The notes below the pieces were generated by a model. That model made no database searches. It saw only the letters and a program-made list of their open reading frames with translations, and had not been told where the DNA came from. From the NCBI GenBank assembly GCA_022573485.1, contig JACZTW010000273.1:1-5102 (forward strand): 5,102 nucleotides of DNA, written 5' to 3'. Origin of the DNA: Planctomycetota bacterium (GTDB taxonomy: Bacteria; Planctomycetota; Phycisphaerae; UBA1845; CAIVHJ01). The translations under genes were made by a program, and so were the position numbers. Below are positions 1 to 4,800 of this stretch, piece after piece (position 1 is the stretch's first letter; each line of letters begins with the position of its first letter).

Positions 1-405
1 GAAGCGATTCTTGTTATGGTGCCACCAATGCTCGGTGAGTGTCATCAGCGGCAAGATGGCGATGCACAGCAGCAGCGCGGCGAAGGGAATGACCGCCCAA
101 TAGTGGGGCTGAAAGGGCTCGTCGTCGTGCACATCGTCGGAATCGGCGTGTTCGAGTGCCGGCGGCTCGTCCGAGTCAGCCGCAGTATGACCGCCATCCT
201 CTTGGTGCGCAGCGGCTGGGTCTGCGCCGTGATCTCCGTGCGGGACCTCTGGGATGAGCTTGGCGAACATCAATACGACGTACAGCAAAATAAGGGCAGT
301 AATGCCGTTGACGACGAGCCTGGAGGCTTGGCGCATGCGCTCAGTGTATGTCTCACCTTCGGGATGCTCGCGATCCTGCTCGTAGTCGATGTGTCGATCC
401 GTCAT
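1..405 (-). CDS. N-terminal part of an NhaD-like sodium:proton antiporter (partial, runs off the left edge)
   Basis: The reading frame is open from an ATG at 405-403 to the window edge, giving 135 residues without a stop. It has a short acidic/charged N-terminus, a hydrophobic helix at about residues 29-51, and a second helix at about 102-121 (WAVIPFAALLLCIAILPL), followed by HWWHHNKNRF. A proline- and hydrophobic-rich helix ending in ILPL, then a Trp-Trp/His-Asn segment, resembles the start of the membrane domain in NhaD/ArsB-type (citrate-transporter-like fold) sodium:proton antiporters, which exchange Na+ for H+ across the inner membrane. Between the helices, residues 53-98 are very rich in His (six) and Asp/Glu, an unusual hydrophilic insert. 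The upstream Shine-Dalgarno match is weak, so the start could be Met24 instead. The gene diverges from the membrane-protein/DUF192 pair. The family call is by recognition of a fragment only; another polytopic transporter remains possible. Confidence 0.62.
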   Translation of the reverse strand, partial: MTDRHIDYEQDREHPEGETYTERMRQASRLVVNGITALILLYVVLMFAKLIPEVPHGDHGADPAAAHQEDGGHTAADSDEPPALEHADSDDVHDDEPFQPHYWAVIPFAALLLCIAILPLMTLTEHWWHHNKNRF

Positions 406-590
406 GGCACTCGTATTCTCGCCGCGGCCCCCACGGAGCGCGCGATGGGAGTCTCAATCCACAGTATCGATAGTATCGTCGGCAAACTGACCCAATGTCC
501 GCCCAAACCAAATGGCAGAAAAGCGGTTTGCAATCGTATGCCGGGAGTTCTAAGATGTAGAAAATGGACCGTTTGGCGAGTGGTGCAGCG
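406..590. other. Divergent intergenic region with a short direct repeat
   Basis: This spacer separates the leftward antiporter gene from the rightward membrane-protein gene and should carry both promoters. At 463-480 there are two adjacent copies of AGTATCG (463-469 and 472-478), giving a local TATCGATA palindrome that could be an operator or chance. No convincing sigma-70 promoter was found for the leftward gene. A candidate for the rightward gene is listed separately. Confidence 0.4.
528..556 (+). promoter_or_regulatory. Candidate sigma-70 promoter for the membrane-protein/DUF192 unit
   Basis: TTGCAA at 528-533 and TAAGAT at 551-556 are separated by exactly 17 bases. Each hexamer matches 4 of 6 consensus positions. 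Transcription would start near 563, so the ATG at 564 would be nearly leaderless while the ATG at 591 would have a leader of about 28 bases. This mildly favours 591 as the start. It is a consensus-based guess only. Confidence 0.35.
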
Positions 591-1037
591 ATGATCTCGA
601 CGACAATTGAGTTCGTGTTCTCGGCCGGGATCCTCGGCCTAGGCCTAAGTATCGCAGTGGCTTACGTGCTTGTGGGGCGCTCTTCGGGCGCTACCGAGCC
701 GGGCTGGTGGGATCGGCTCGACACGCCCGAGGGCGTGCGCATCCGAGCTCATCGGCGCAGCTTCGGCATGGTCATCGTCGTGGTCGTTTCGACGGCGACG
801 TTCCTGGGCATCAACGTGCTCGACCCAATCAGCGGCCCCCGGCAGTTCGGTTACTATTGGCTGATTGTGTTGTTCATGGTGATGTGGCTGTGCGCGCTCG
901 CTCTGGCCGACATTCGCCAAACCCTTCGCGTGCATCGCCGATGGCGGGTGCGGCATTCGGGTGCTTCCCTCGAGCGGTATTTGCAGGCACATGCACCCTC
1001 CAGCACGACCCGACGAAGCTCAGGAGATTCGCAATGA
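591..1037 (+). CDS. Small three-helix membrane protein of unknown function
   Basis: This gene encodes 148 residues from ATG 591; an in-frame ATG at 564 would add nine residues (MDRLASGAA). I prefer 591 because the added residues look unlike a signal anchor and the candidate promoter lies too close to 564, but neither start has a strong Shine-Dalgarno sequence. Three hydrophobic segments are visible, at about residues 8-28, 58-77 and 86-107. A soluble stretch with WWDRLDTPEG and a basic cluster (IRAHRR) lies between the first two, and a basic, Arg-rich tail follows the third. I do not recognise the family. The helices suggest an inner-membrane protein with cytoplasmic basic loops. Its stop codon (1035-1037) overlaps the start of the downstream DUF192 lipoprotein gene as ATGA, so the two are probably co-translated and may work together in the envelope. 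No catalytic motif is apparent. Confidence 0.7.
   Translation: MISTTIEFVFSAGILGLGLSIAVAYVLVGRSSGATEPGWWDRLDTPEGVRIRAHRRSFGMVIVVVVSTATFLGINVLDPISGPRQFGYYWLIVLFMVMWLCALALADIRQTLRVHRRWRVRHSGASLERYLQAHAPSSTTRRSSGDSQ
1022..1026 (+). promoter_or_regulatory. Shine-Dalgarno sequence that fixes the DUF192 gene start
   Basis: AGGAG lies seven bases upstream of the ATG at 1034, inside the last codons of the preceding gene. It decides in favour of 1034 over any of the upstream in-frame starts reaching back to 707. The predicted protein then begins directly with a basic-plus-hydrophobic export signal. Confidence 0.8.
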
Positions 1038-1561
1038 TACGCCGGCACCCGACCTCGTTTTTCTTTATGATGGCGGCGCTCGTGGCCGGCGGCGGCGGCT
1101 GCGCCAACCTCGCCGGATGCGACAGCAACTCCGGCACGGCGGGAGGCGATCAGCAAAGAGGGAACGATTTGGACAGCATGTCCACAACTCAGTTCTCGAT
1201 CGGCGAGACGGAATTCCAAGTCTGGATCGCGAACACAAATGAGCTGCGCGAGAAAGGGCTGATGTTCGTCGAGGCGGAGCAAATGCAGCCTCTGGACGAC
1301 GGCACGGAGCGCGGAATGCTGTTCATCTTCGACTCTGAGAGAACCCTGAACTTCTGGATGAAGGATACCATCATCCCGCTGGACATCGCCTATACCCGCA
1401 GCGACGGCACGATCGTCAAGATCCACACCATGACGCCTCTGGATACGCGGTTCAATCAATATCCCTCCGGCGAACCGGCCCGGTACGCCCTGGAAGTCAA
1501 CGCGGGGGTCTTCGCCGCCAAGGGGATCAGCGAGGGCGACGTCATCGAGATTCCCGATTAA
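1034..1561 (+). CDS. DUF192 family lipoprotein
   Basis: This gene encodes 175 residues. The N-terminus is a lipoprotein-type export signal: basic MIRRH, a hydrophobic stretch at 8-22, then two candidate lipidation cysteines. Cys29 sits in a canonical LAGC box (26-29), while Cys23 follows four glycines. A Gly/Ser/Asp-rich linker follows to about residue 50, then a complete DUF192 domain (about 53-175). The family's hallmark segments are all present: GLMF (76-79), GMLFIFD (94-100), FWMKDTIIPLDIAY (107-120), and the C-terminal ALEVNAGVFAAKGISEGD. The biochemical function of DUF192 proteins is not established; many are small exported or periplasmic proteins. If Cys29 is lipidated, Asp at the next position would in enterobacteria favour inner-membrane retention, but that rule may not hold here. 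The gene overlaps the upstream membrane-protein gene by four bases and is followed by a long palindrome that may end the transcript. Longer in-frame extension upstream of 1034 is not supported, because it lies within the preceding gene and lacks a signal sequence. Confidence 0.9.
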   Translation: MIRRHPTSFFFMMAALVAGGGGCANLAGCDSNSGTAGGDQQRGNDLDSMSTTQFSIGETEFQVWIANTNELREKGLMFVEAEQMQPLDDGTERGMLFIFDSERTLNFWMKDTIIPLDIAYTRSDGTIVKIHTMTPLDTRFNQYPSGEPARYALEVNAGVFAAKGISEGDVIEIPD

Positions 1562-1573
1562 CCCGGATTTCTA

Positions 1574-1746
1574 GCCACAAAGACACCAAGACACGAAGGA
1601 AAGACATGAAAAATGGAGAATGAAAAACGGGGAAGCAAAGGCAAGATTCGGGGTTGTTTGCTCGAACCGGGAGCTGTTTCTCCTTTTTCCATTCTTCATT
1701 TTTCATTCTCCATTTCTGATTCTTGGTGCCCTGGTGTCTTTGTGGC
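1574..1746. repeat. Nested AT-rich palindrome, probable interspersed repeat (MITE/REP-like)
   Basis: An outer inverted repeat pairs 1574-1590 (GCCACAAAGACACCAAG) with 1730-1746, 16 of 17 bases matching and 15 of them contiguous at the ends. A second, perfect 17-base inverted repeat lies inside it, 1611-1627 with 1699-1715 (AAATGGAGAATGAAAAA and its complement). About 70 bases form the central loop, in which further pyrimidine-rich near-copies (TTCCATTCTTCATT, 1688-1701) resemble the right inner arm. Base composition is clearly AT-richer than the flanking genes. The element sits 12 bases after the DUF192 stop. The CCACAAAGACACCAAGACAC type of end is, as I recall, common in intergenic regions of planctomycetes and some other phyla, but I could not search for copies. 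It might act as a transcription terminator or mRNA stabiliser. A 60-codon frame across it (1620-1802) looks spurious. Confidence 0.75.
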
Positions 1747-1802
1747 GAGAATTTCTGCTTAGGTTCTCAATTCGCTCACGGGTTGCTCCGATAACAGGGT
1801 AG

Positions 1803-1834
1803 GGGCAGGCTGCCGACTGCGACCTGCCCGGGAG
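1803..1834 (+). promoter_or_regulatory. Leader hairpin abutting the Shine-Dalgarno sequence of the phosphatase gene
   Basis: GGGCAGG (1803-1809) and CCTGCCC (1823-1829) form a perfect 7-bp stem with a 13-base loop. The very next bases, GGGAG at 1830-1834, are the Shine-Dalgarno sequence, five bases before the ATG at 1840. Stacking of the stem against the ribosome binding site could tune translation. There is no U-tract, so it is not a normal terminator. Whether it is regulatory is inference. Confidence 0.4.
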
Positions 1835-1839
1835 CTATC

Positions 1840-3033
1840 ATGGTGTGCGCGGCCCCCCGACTTCTCGTCATTCGTGAATCCCATCAAATCGCCGAAGGGC
1901 TGGCGCGCCTGCTCGAGCGGAAAGAACTCCAGGCGAACGTCTCCATGTCCTGCCAAGACGGCTTGCAACGCCTGGCCGACCTTAGCCCGTCGATCGTCAT
2001 CGTCGATAGTTCGACCAGCACCCCGCCGGGCGGGCCGGCTGCGTTCGAGCGGCTGCTGGACGTGCTCCACAATCAGGGCATCGCCTGCCTGGTACTCGGA
2101 AAGGAAGGCGCGTTCGCCCAAACGCCGATTCCGGAATGGGTTCAGACGTTGGACTACACCGTCAGCGCCGATGAGCTGCACGGGCGCGTGGCCTCCATCC
2201 AGCATTACCAGCACATCGTGCGGCAGACCCAACTGGAAATGCACCACATGCAACGGCTGGGCCGGCATCTCAGCAAGCAGTTCGCCGAAGTCGATCAAGA
2301 CATGCGCCTGGCCAGCCGCTTGCAGCAGGAATTCCTGCCGCAAGCATTGCCGCACATCGACGGGTTCCGATTCTCGGTGGTCTATCGCCCGGCGAGCTGG
2401 GTATCGGGCGACATTTACGACATCGCCCGCGTTGATGAAAAGCACGTGAGCTTCTATGTCGCCGACGCGATGGGGCACGGCCTGGCCGCCAGCCTGCTGA
2501 CCATGTTCGTCCGCCGGGCCATGCGCAACAAGGAAGTCAGCCGCTCGGGCTACCGCATCCTGTCGCCTTCCGAGACGCTTCAGATTCTCAACGATACCCT
2601 GGCCGACGAGCAGCTCAACAACTGCCAATATGTCACCGCCGGCTACTGCCTGCTGGACCACACCACCCGCATGCTGACCTTCGCCCGCGGCGGGCATCCG
2701 CACTTGATCCTGGCGGAGCCGGACGGCTCGTTGCGGGAAATACAGACCGAGGGCGGGCTGCTGGGCCTGTTCCCGCGGCAGGAGTTCCCCGCCAAGCGGA
2801 TTCAGCTCCACAGCGGCCAGAAGGTTATTCTGCACAGCGACGGCATGGAATTGGCCTTCGTCGAGCAGCGCGACTATGAAACGGGCGAGCCACGCTACAA
2901 GAAGGAGTTCCAGAAGGTGATCCACCTGCCCGCCGAGAAGCTCGCCCGCCGTCTGGAGCAAATGATCGACGCCGAGGAGGGCAGTATCAGCCCGCAAGAC
3001 GATGTCACCGTGGTGGTGATGGAAGTGCTGTAG
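1840..3033 (+). CDS. RsbU/SpoIIE-type PP2C serine phosphatase with a degenerate receiver domain
   Basis: This gene encodes 397 residues. Residues 1-118 look like a response-regulator receiver: strand RLLVI, helix, then SIVIVD with Asp56 at the phosphoacceptor place. The acidic pair expected after the first strand is Arg12-Glu13, and the usual C-terminal Lys-Pro is replaced in DYTVSADEL, so the domain is probably a pseudo-receiver. Residues 119-166 are a charged helical linker leading into the classic DMRLASRLQQEFLPQALP entry to a PP2C/SpoIIE domain. Metal-binding positions are visible: Asp191 in SGDIYD, Asp209 in VADAMGHG, Asp334 in SDGMEL, Asp387/388 in QDDVTVVV; GGHPHLIL is also typical. 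The family dephosphorylates Ser/Thr phosphoproteins in the cytoplasm, classically anti-sigma-factor antagonists (STAS proteins). The start is supported by GGGAG five bases upstream of the ATG. No kinase or antagonist partner is adjacent. The substrate is unknown. A weak GC-rich stem (3035-3039 with 3063-3067) follows the stop but lacks a U-tract. Confidence 0.9.
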   Translation: MVCAAPRLLVIRESHQIAEGLARLLERKELQANVSMSCQDGLQRLADLSPSIVIVDSSTSTPPGGPAAFERLLDVLHNQGIACLVLGKEGAFAQTPIPEWVQTLDYTVSADELHGRVASIQHYQHIVRQTQLEMHHMQRLGRHLSKQFAEVDQDMRLASRLQQEFLPQALPHIDGFRFSVVYRPASWVSGDIYDIARVDEKHVSFYVADAMGHGLAASLLTMFVRRAMRNKEVSRSGYRILSPSETLQILNDTLADEQLNNCQYVTAGYCLLDHTTRMLTFARGGHPHLILAEPDGSLREIQTEGGLLGLFPRQEFPAKRIQLHSGQKVILHSDGMELAFVEQRDYETGEPRYKKEFQKVIHLPAEKLARRLEQMIDAEEGSISPQDDVTVVVMEVL

Positions 3034-3080
3034 CGGCCCTGCGGAACCGTTCGGGCGGCTGCGGGCCAGACCGGCGGGTA

Positions 3081-3108
3081 TTGTCAAATCCTGAAATCCT
3101 GCTATAAT
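3081..3108 (+). promoter_or_regulatory. Strong sigma-70 promoter of rpmE
   Basis: TTGTCA (3081-3086, 5 of 6 consensus) and a perfect TATAAT (3103-3108) are separated by 16 bases. The -10 box is preceded by TGC, so it also has the extended -10 element. Transcription should start near 3115, leaving a leader of about 35 bases before rpmE. The spacer holds a direct duplication of AAATCCTG. The strength fits a ribosomal protein gene. Confidence 0.8.
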
Positions 3109-3149
3109 GCACCGCTTGATTCCTGGACCAGACCCCCAGAGGGAGCAGC

Positions 3150-3383
3150 ATGAAAGCGGACATTCATCCCAAGTATGTAGACACCGTGGTGACCTGCGGT
3201 TGCGGGAACAGATTCGAAACACGCAGCACGCAGCCGGAGATCAAAGTCGAGATTTGCTCGAATTGTCATCCGTTTTACACGGGCCAGCAAAAGTTCGTCG
3301 ATACCGCCGGCCGGGTGGAGAAGTTCCAGAAAAAGTACGGCGGCGATTACTTCAAGAAGCCCGCCAAGACCAAAAAGGCTTAG
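3150..3383 (+). CDS. rpmE: 50S ribosomal protein L31 (zinc-binding type)
   Basis: This gene encodes 77 residues, a normal length for bacterial L31, a protein of the large subunit central protuberance that bridges to the small subunit. The N-terminus (KADIHPKY) is typical. Four cysteines fit the zinc-ribbon form: Cys16 and Cys18 in TCGCGNRF, Cys36 and Cys39 in CSNCHPFYTG. This is the C+ paralogue, as opposed to the zinc-independent form made under zinc limitation. The C-terminus is rich in lysine, as expected for rRNA binding. The ATG follows AGAGGGAG (3138-3145). The gene has its own extended -10 promoter and a strong intrinsic terminator starting 14 bases after the stop, so it is probably transcribed alone, although it sits directly before prfA as in many bacteria. 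Confidence 0.97.
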   Translation: MKADIHPKYVDTVVTCGCGNRFETRSTQPEIKVEICSNCHPFYTGQQKFVDTAGRVEKFQKKYGGDYFKKPAKTKKA

Positions 3384-3396
3384 CAGCCCAACACAC

Positions 3397-3445
3397 ACCA
3401 CGATCTTCCTGTGCCAGCGTCACAGCCGATCGTGGTTTTTGTTTG
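3397..3445 (+). terminator. Intrinsic terminator of rpmE
   Basis: CCACGATC (3398-3405) pairs perfectly with GATCGTGG (3428-3435), extendable by one A-T pair. Inside is a second stem, CTGTG/CACAG (3409-3413 with 3421-3425). The run TTTTTGTTTG follows immediately at 3436. This is a textbook rho-independent terminator facing rightward, and it isolates rpmE from prfA. Confidence 0.92.
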
Positions 3446-3453
3446 TCAGGAGA

Positions 3454-3481
3454 AGTTGTCAGTGCTCAGTTGTTAGTAGTT
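3454..3481 (+). repeat. Left array of four 7-bp repeats
   Basis: Four consecutive heptamers start at 3454, 3461, 3468 and 3475: AGTTGTC, AGTGCTC, AGTTGTT, AGTAGTT. All begin AGT and have T at position 6. The array begins nine bases after the end of the rpmE terminator. It resembles short tandemly repeated repetitive (STRR) heptamers known from cyanobacteria in design, though not necessarily in descent. Confidence 0.6.
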
Positions 3482-3492
3482 CGGCATCAATC

Positions 3493-3520
3493 TCGACTGC
3501 CCGATTCCTCCCTGTATGAT
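3493..3520 (+). promoter_or_regulatory. Weak candidate promoter for prfA
   Basis: TATGAT (3515-3520, 5 of 6 consensus) is preceded at 16 bases by TCGACT (3493-3498, 4 of 6 consensus). It lies in the unique segment between the two heptamer arrays. prfA needs a promoter here because the rpmE terminator closes the upstream unit, but the hexamer evidence alone is modest. Confidence 0.3.
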
Positions 3521-3521
3521 G

Positions 3522-3577
3522 ACAGACTACTGGGTACAGGCCACTCGTTACTCGTTACTCGTTACTGGCTACTGACT
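3522..3577 (-). repeat. Right array of eight 7-bp repeats, inverted relative to the left array
   Basis: Eight heptamers run in phase at 3522, 3529, 3536, 3543, 3550, 3557, 3564 and 3571, all beginning AC on the plus strand. Three middle copies are identical (ACTCGTT); the last two are ACTGGCT and ACTGACT. On the minus strand most read as AGT- or A-initiated units ending in T, comparable to the left array read on the plus strand (for example AGTCAGT versus AGTTGTC). The pair therefore forms a loose inverted repeat around 3482-3521. The array ends one base before the prfA GTG, so it makes up the immediate 5' untranslated sequence of that gene. Confidence 0.7.
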
Positions 3578-3578
3578 C

Positions 3579-4694
3579 GTGTCTGATTCTTTCTTTGAAA
3601 AACAACTCGAACAGAAGTTGGAAGAACTGTCCCGGCAGCAGGACGACCTTCTGGCACAGATGAACGATGCCTCCGTCGCCAGCAACCCCGCCAAGATGAT
3701 CGAACTCAGCAAGAAGCTCGCGCAGTTTCGTCGCGTGGTCGATCCGTATCGGCAGTACAAAGCAAAGGCCGCCGAGCTGGCCGGCAACGAAGAAATCATG
3801 CGCGACAAGACGCAGGATCCGGAGCTGCAGGCGTTGGCGAAGGCGGAACTCGGCGACCTCAAGGCGCGCTGCGCCGAACTGGCCGGGCAAGTCAAGGAAG
3901 CCCTGGTCACCGGCGGCGAGGCGGCCATCACATCGGTGATTATGGAGATTCGCGCGGGCACCGGCGGCAATGAGGCGGCCCTGTTCGCGGGCGACTTGTA
4001 TACGATGTATCTGCGCTATTGCGAGCAGCACCGCTTCAAGGTCGAAGTGTTGAGCAGTTCAGCGGGTGAGGTCGGGGGATTCAAAGAAATCGTGCTCAAC
4101 ATCAAGGGCAACGGCGTCTTCGAATGCTTGGGCTACGAAGGCGGCGGGCACCGCGTGCAGCGCGTGCCCGAGACCGAGTCGCAGGGCCGGATTCACACTT
4201 CCGCCGCCACAGTGGCGGTCCTGCCCGAGCCCGAAGAAATCGATATCAAGATCGACTGGGACAAAGAAGTGGAAGAGTTTACCATGCGCTCCAGCGGGCC
4301 CGGCGGACAAAACGTCAACAAGGTCGAGTCGGCGGTGCGGTTGGTTCATTTGGAAACCAAAATATCCGTGTCCATGCGCGACGAGAAATCGCAACACAAG
4401 AACCGCGCCAAGGCCCGCCGCATCCTCACCACCCGCCTCTACGACCACCACATGAGCGCCCAAATGTCCGAGCGGGCCTCGACCCGCAAAGCGATGATCG
4501 GATCGGGCGATCGCAGTCAACGAATCCGCACCTACAATTTCCCGCAGAACCGCTGCACCGACCATCGCATCGGCCTGACGCTGCACAACCTCGACAAGAT
4601 CATGATGGGCGACATCGGCGAACTGATCGACGCCTTGAAGCGCCACGATCGCTCGGAGCGCCTGAAGAATCTGTCCTTCGAAGACAAGAACTGA
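3579..4694 (+). CDS. prfA: Peptide chain release factor 1
   Basis: This gene encodes 371 residues, slightly longer than typical RF1 (about 355-360). RF1 recognises UAA and UAG in the ribosomal A site and triggers peptide release. The domains are in order: an N-terminal helical domain with coiled-coil character (1-110), the RF core beginning IRAGTGGNEAALFAGD (124-139), and the codon-recognition tripeptide Pro-Glu-Thr at 197-199 within HRVQRVPETESQGRIHTS. This is the RF1 P-x-T type, not the SPF motif of RF2. The catalytic GGQ is at 242-244 (SSGPGGQNVN), and the conserved tail is GSGDRSQRIRTYNFPQNR. The start is GTG: an in-frame TGA at 3573-3575 bars extension, and the next ATG (3660) would delete part of the helical domain. 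No Shine-Dalgarno sequence precedes it; the leader is repeat sequence. It follows rpmE, a common order, but the usual next gene prmC (RF methyltransferase) is absent. The stop overlaps a palindromic repeat. Confidence 0.97.
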   Translation: MSDSFFEKQLEQKLEELSRQQDDLLAQMNDASVASNPAKMIELSKKLAQFRRVVDPYRQYKAKAAELAGNEEIMRDKTQDPELQALAKAELGDLKARCAELAGQVKEALVTGGEAAITSVIMEIRAGTGGNEAALFAGDLYTMYLRYCEQHRFKVEVLSSSAGEVGGFKEIVLNIKGNGVFECLGYEGGGHRVQRVPETESQGRIHTSAATVAVLPEPEEIDIKIDWDKEVEEFTMRSSGPGGQNVNKVESAVRLVHLETKISVSMRDEKSQHKNRAKARRILTTRLYDHHMSAQMSERASTRKAMIGSGDRSQRIRTYNFPQNRCTDHRIGLTLHNLDKIMMGDIGELIDALKRHDRSERLKNLSFEDKN

Positions 4695-4800
4695 GTGCGT
4701 GTGTACGAAGGTGGTTGTGTCATCAGAGCCGCGACCGTAAGGAAGCGGTTTGCCCGCAAACACCGACTTTGAAAAGTACACTTCTCACACACGCTCTGAG
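4691..4800. repeat. Palindromic interspersed-type repeat containing the prfA stop codon
   Basis: Imperfect terminal inverted repeats pair 4691-4710 with 4781-4800, 16 of 20 bases matching, with a GTGTG/CACAC core. The left arm includes the prfA TGA (4692-4694). Inside, GAGCCGCGACCGTAAGGAAG (4727-4746) encodes the reading PLPYGRGS on the minus strand. As I recall, that reading is common in spurious ORFs over interspersed repeats of planctomycetes and some other phyla. A compact hairpin follows: CGGTTTGC (4746-4753), loop CC, then GCAAAC with one bulged A and CCG (to 4765). The hairpin has no adjacent U-tract, so termination of prfA here is possible but unproven. Open frames on both strands across this element (for example minus 4781-4059) look spurious. 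Confidence 0.7.

Noticed and set aside
16..594. A 192-codon plus-strand open frame at the left edge
   Set aside because: The opposite strand reads as a membrane protein with two helices and an HWW/HN motif typical of a transporter, while this frame gives no coherent domain and crosses the divergent promoter region.
1788..1801. GATAACAGGGTA, matching 12 bases of the I-SceI homing endonuclease site
   Set aside because: The full 18-base site is not present and there is no intron, intein or endonuclease gene nearby. Most likely a chance match.
1620..1802. A 60-codon open frame with a hydrophobic centre
   Set aside because: It coincides with the AT-rich palindrome; the hydrophobic run (LFLLFPFFIF) is the translation of the pyrimidine-rich right arm.
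3035..3067. GC-rich stem after the phosphatase stop as a terminator
   Set aside because: The stem is only GGCCC/GGGCC with a long loop and has no U-tract, so it does not meet the form of an intrinsic terminator.
1759..3222. A 487-codon open frame on the minus strand opposite the phosphatase gene
   Set aside because: It lies wholly antisense to a gene with clear PP2C motifs, its start falls inside rpmE, its translation shows no recognisable domain and is low-complexity in Gly/Ala/His/Gln/Arg. Long shadow frames are expected in high-GC coding sequence.
3454..3577. Possible CRISPR array in the rpmE-prfA spacer
   Set aside because: The repeats are contiguous 7-mers with no unique spacers of 25-40 bases between them, and no cas gene is present.
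4167..4175. Pro-Glu-Thr instead of the Pro-Ala-Thr of E. coli RF1 at the codon-recognition site
   Set aside because: The motif is P-x-T with a variable middle residue; I recall Glu in other bacterial RF1 proteins, so it does not suggest altered stop-codon specificity.
4059..4781. A 240-codon minus-strand open frame over the prfA 3' end
   Set aside because: It is antisense to prfA and starts inside the 4691-4800 repeat. The PLPYGRGS segment marks repeat sequence, not a protein domain.
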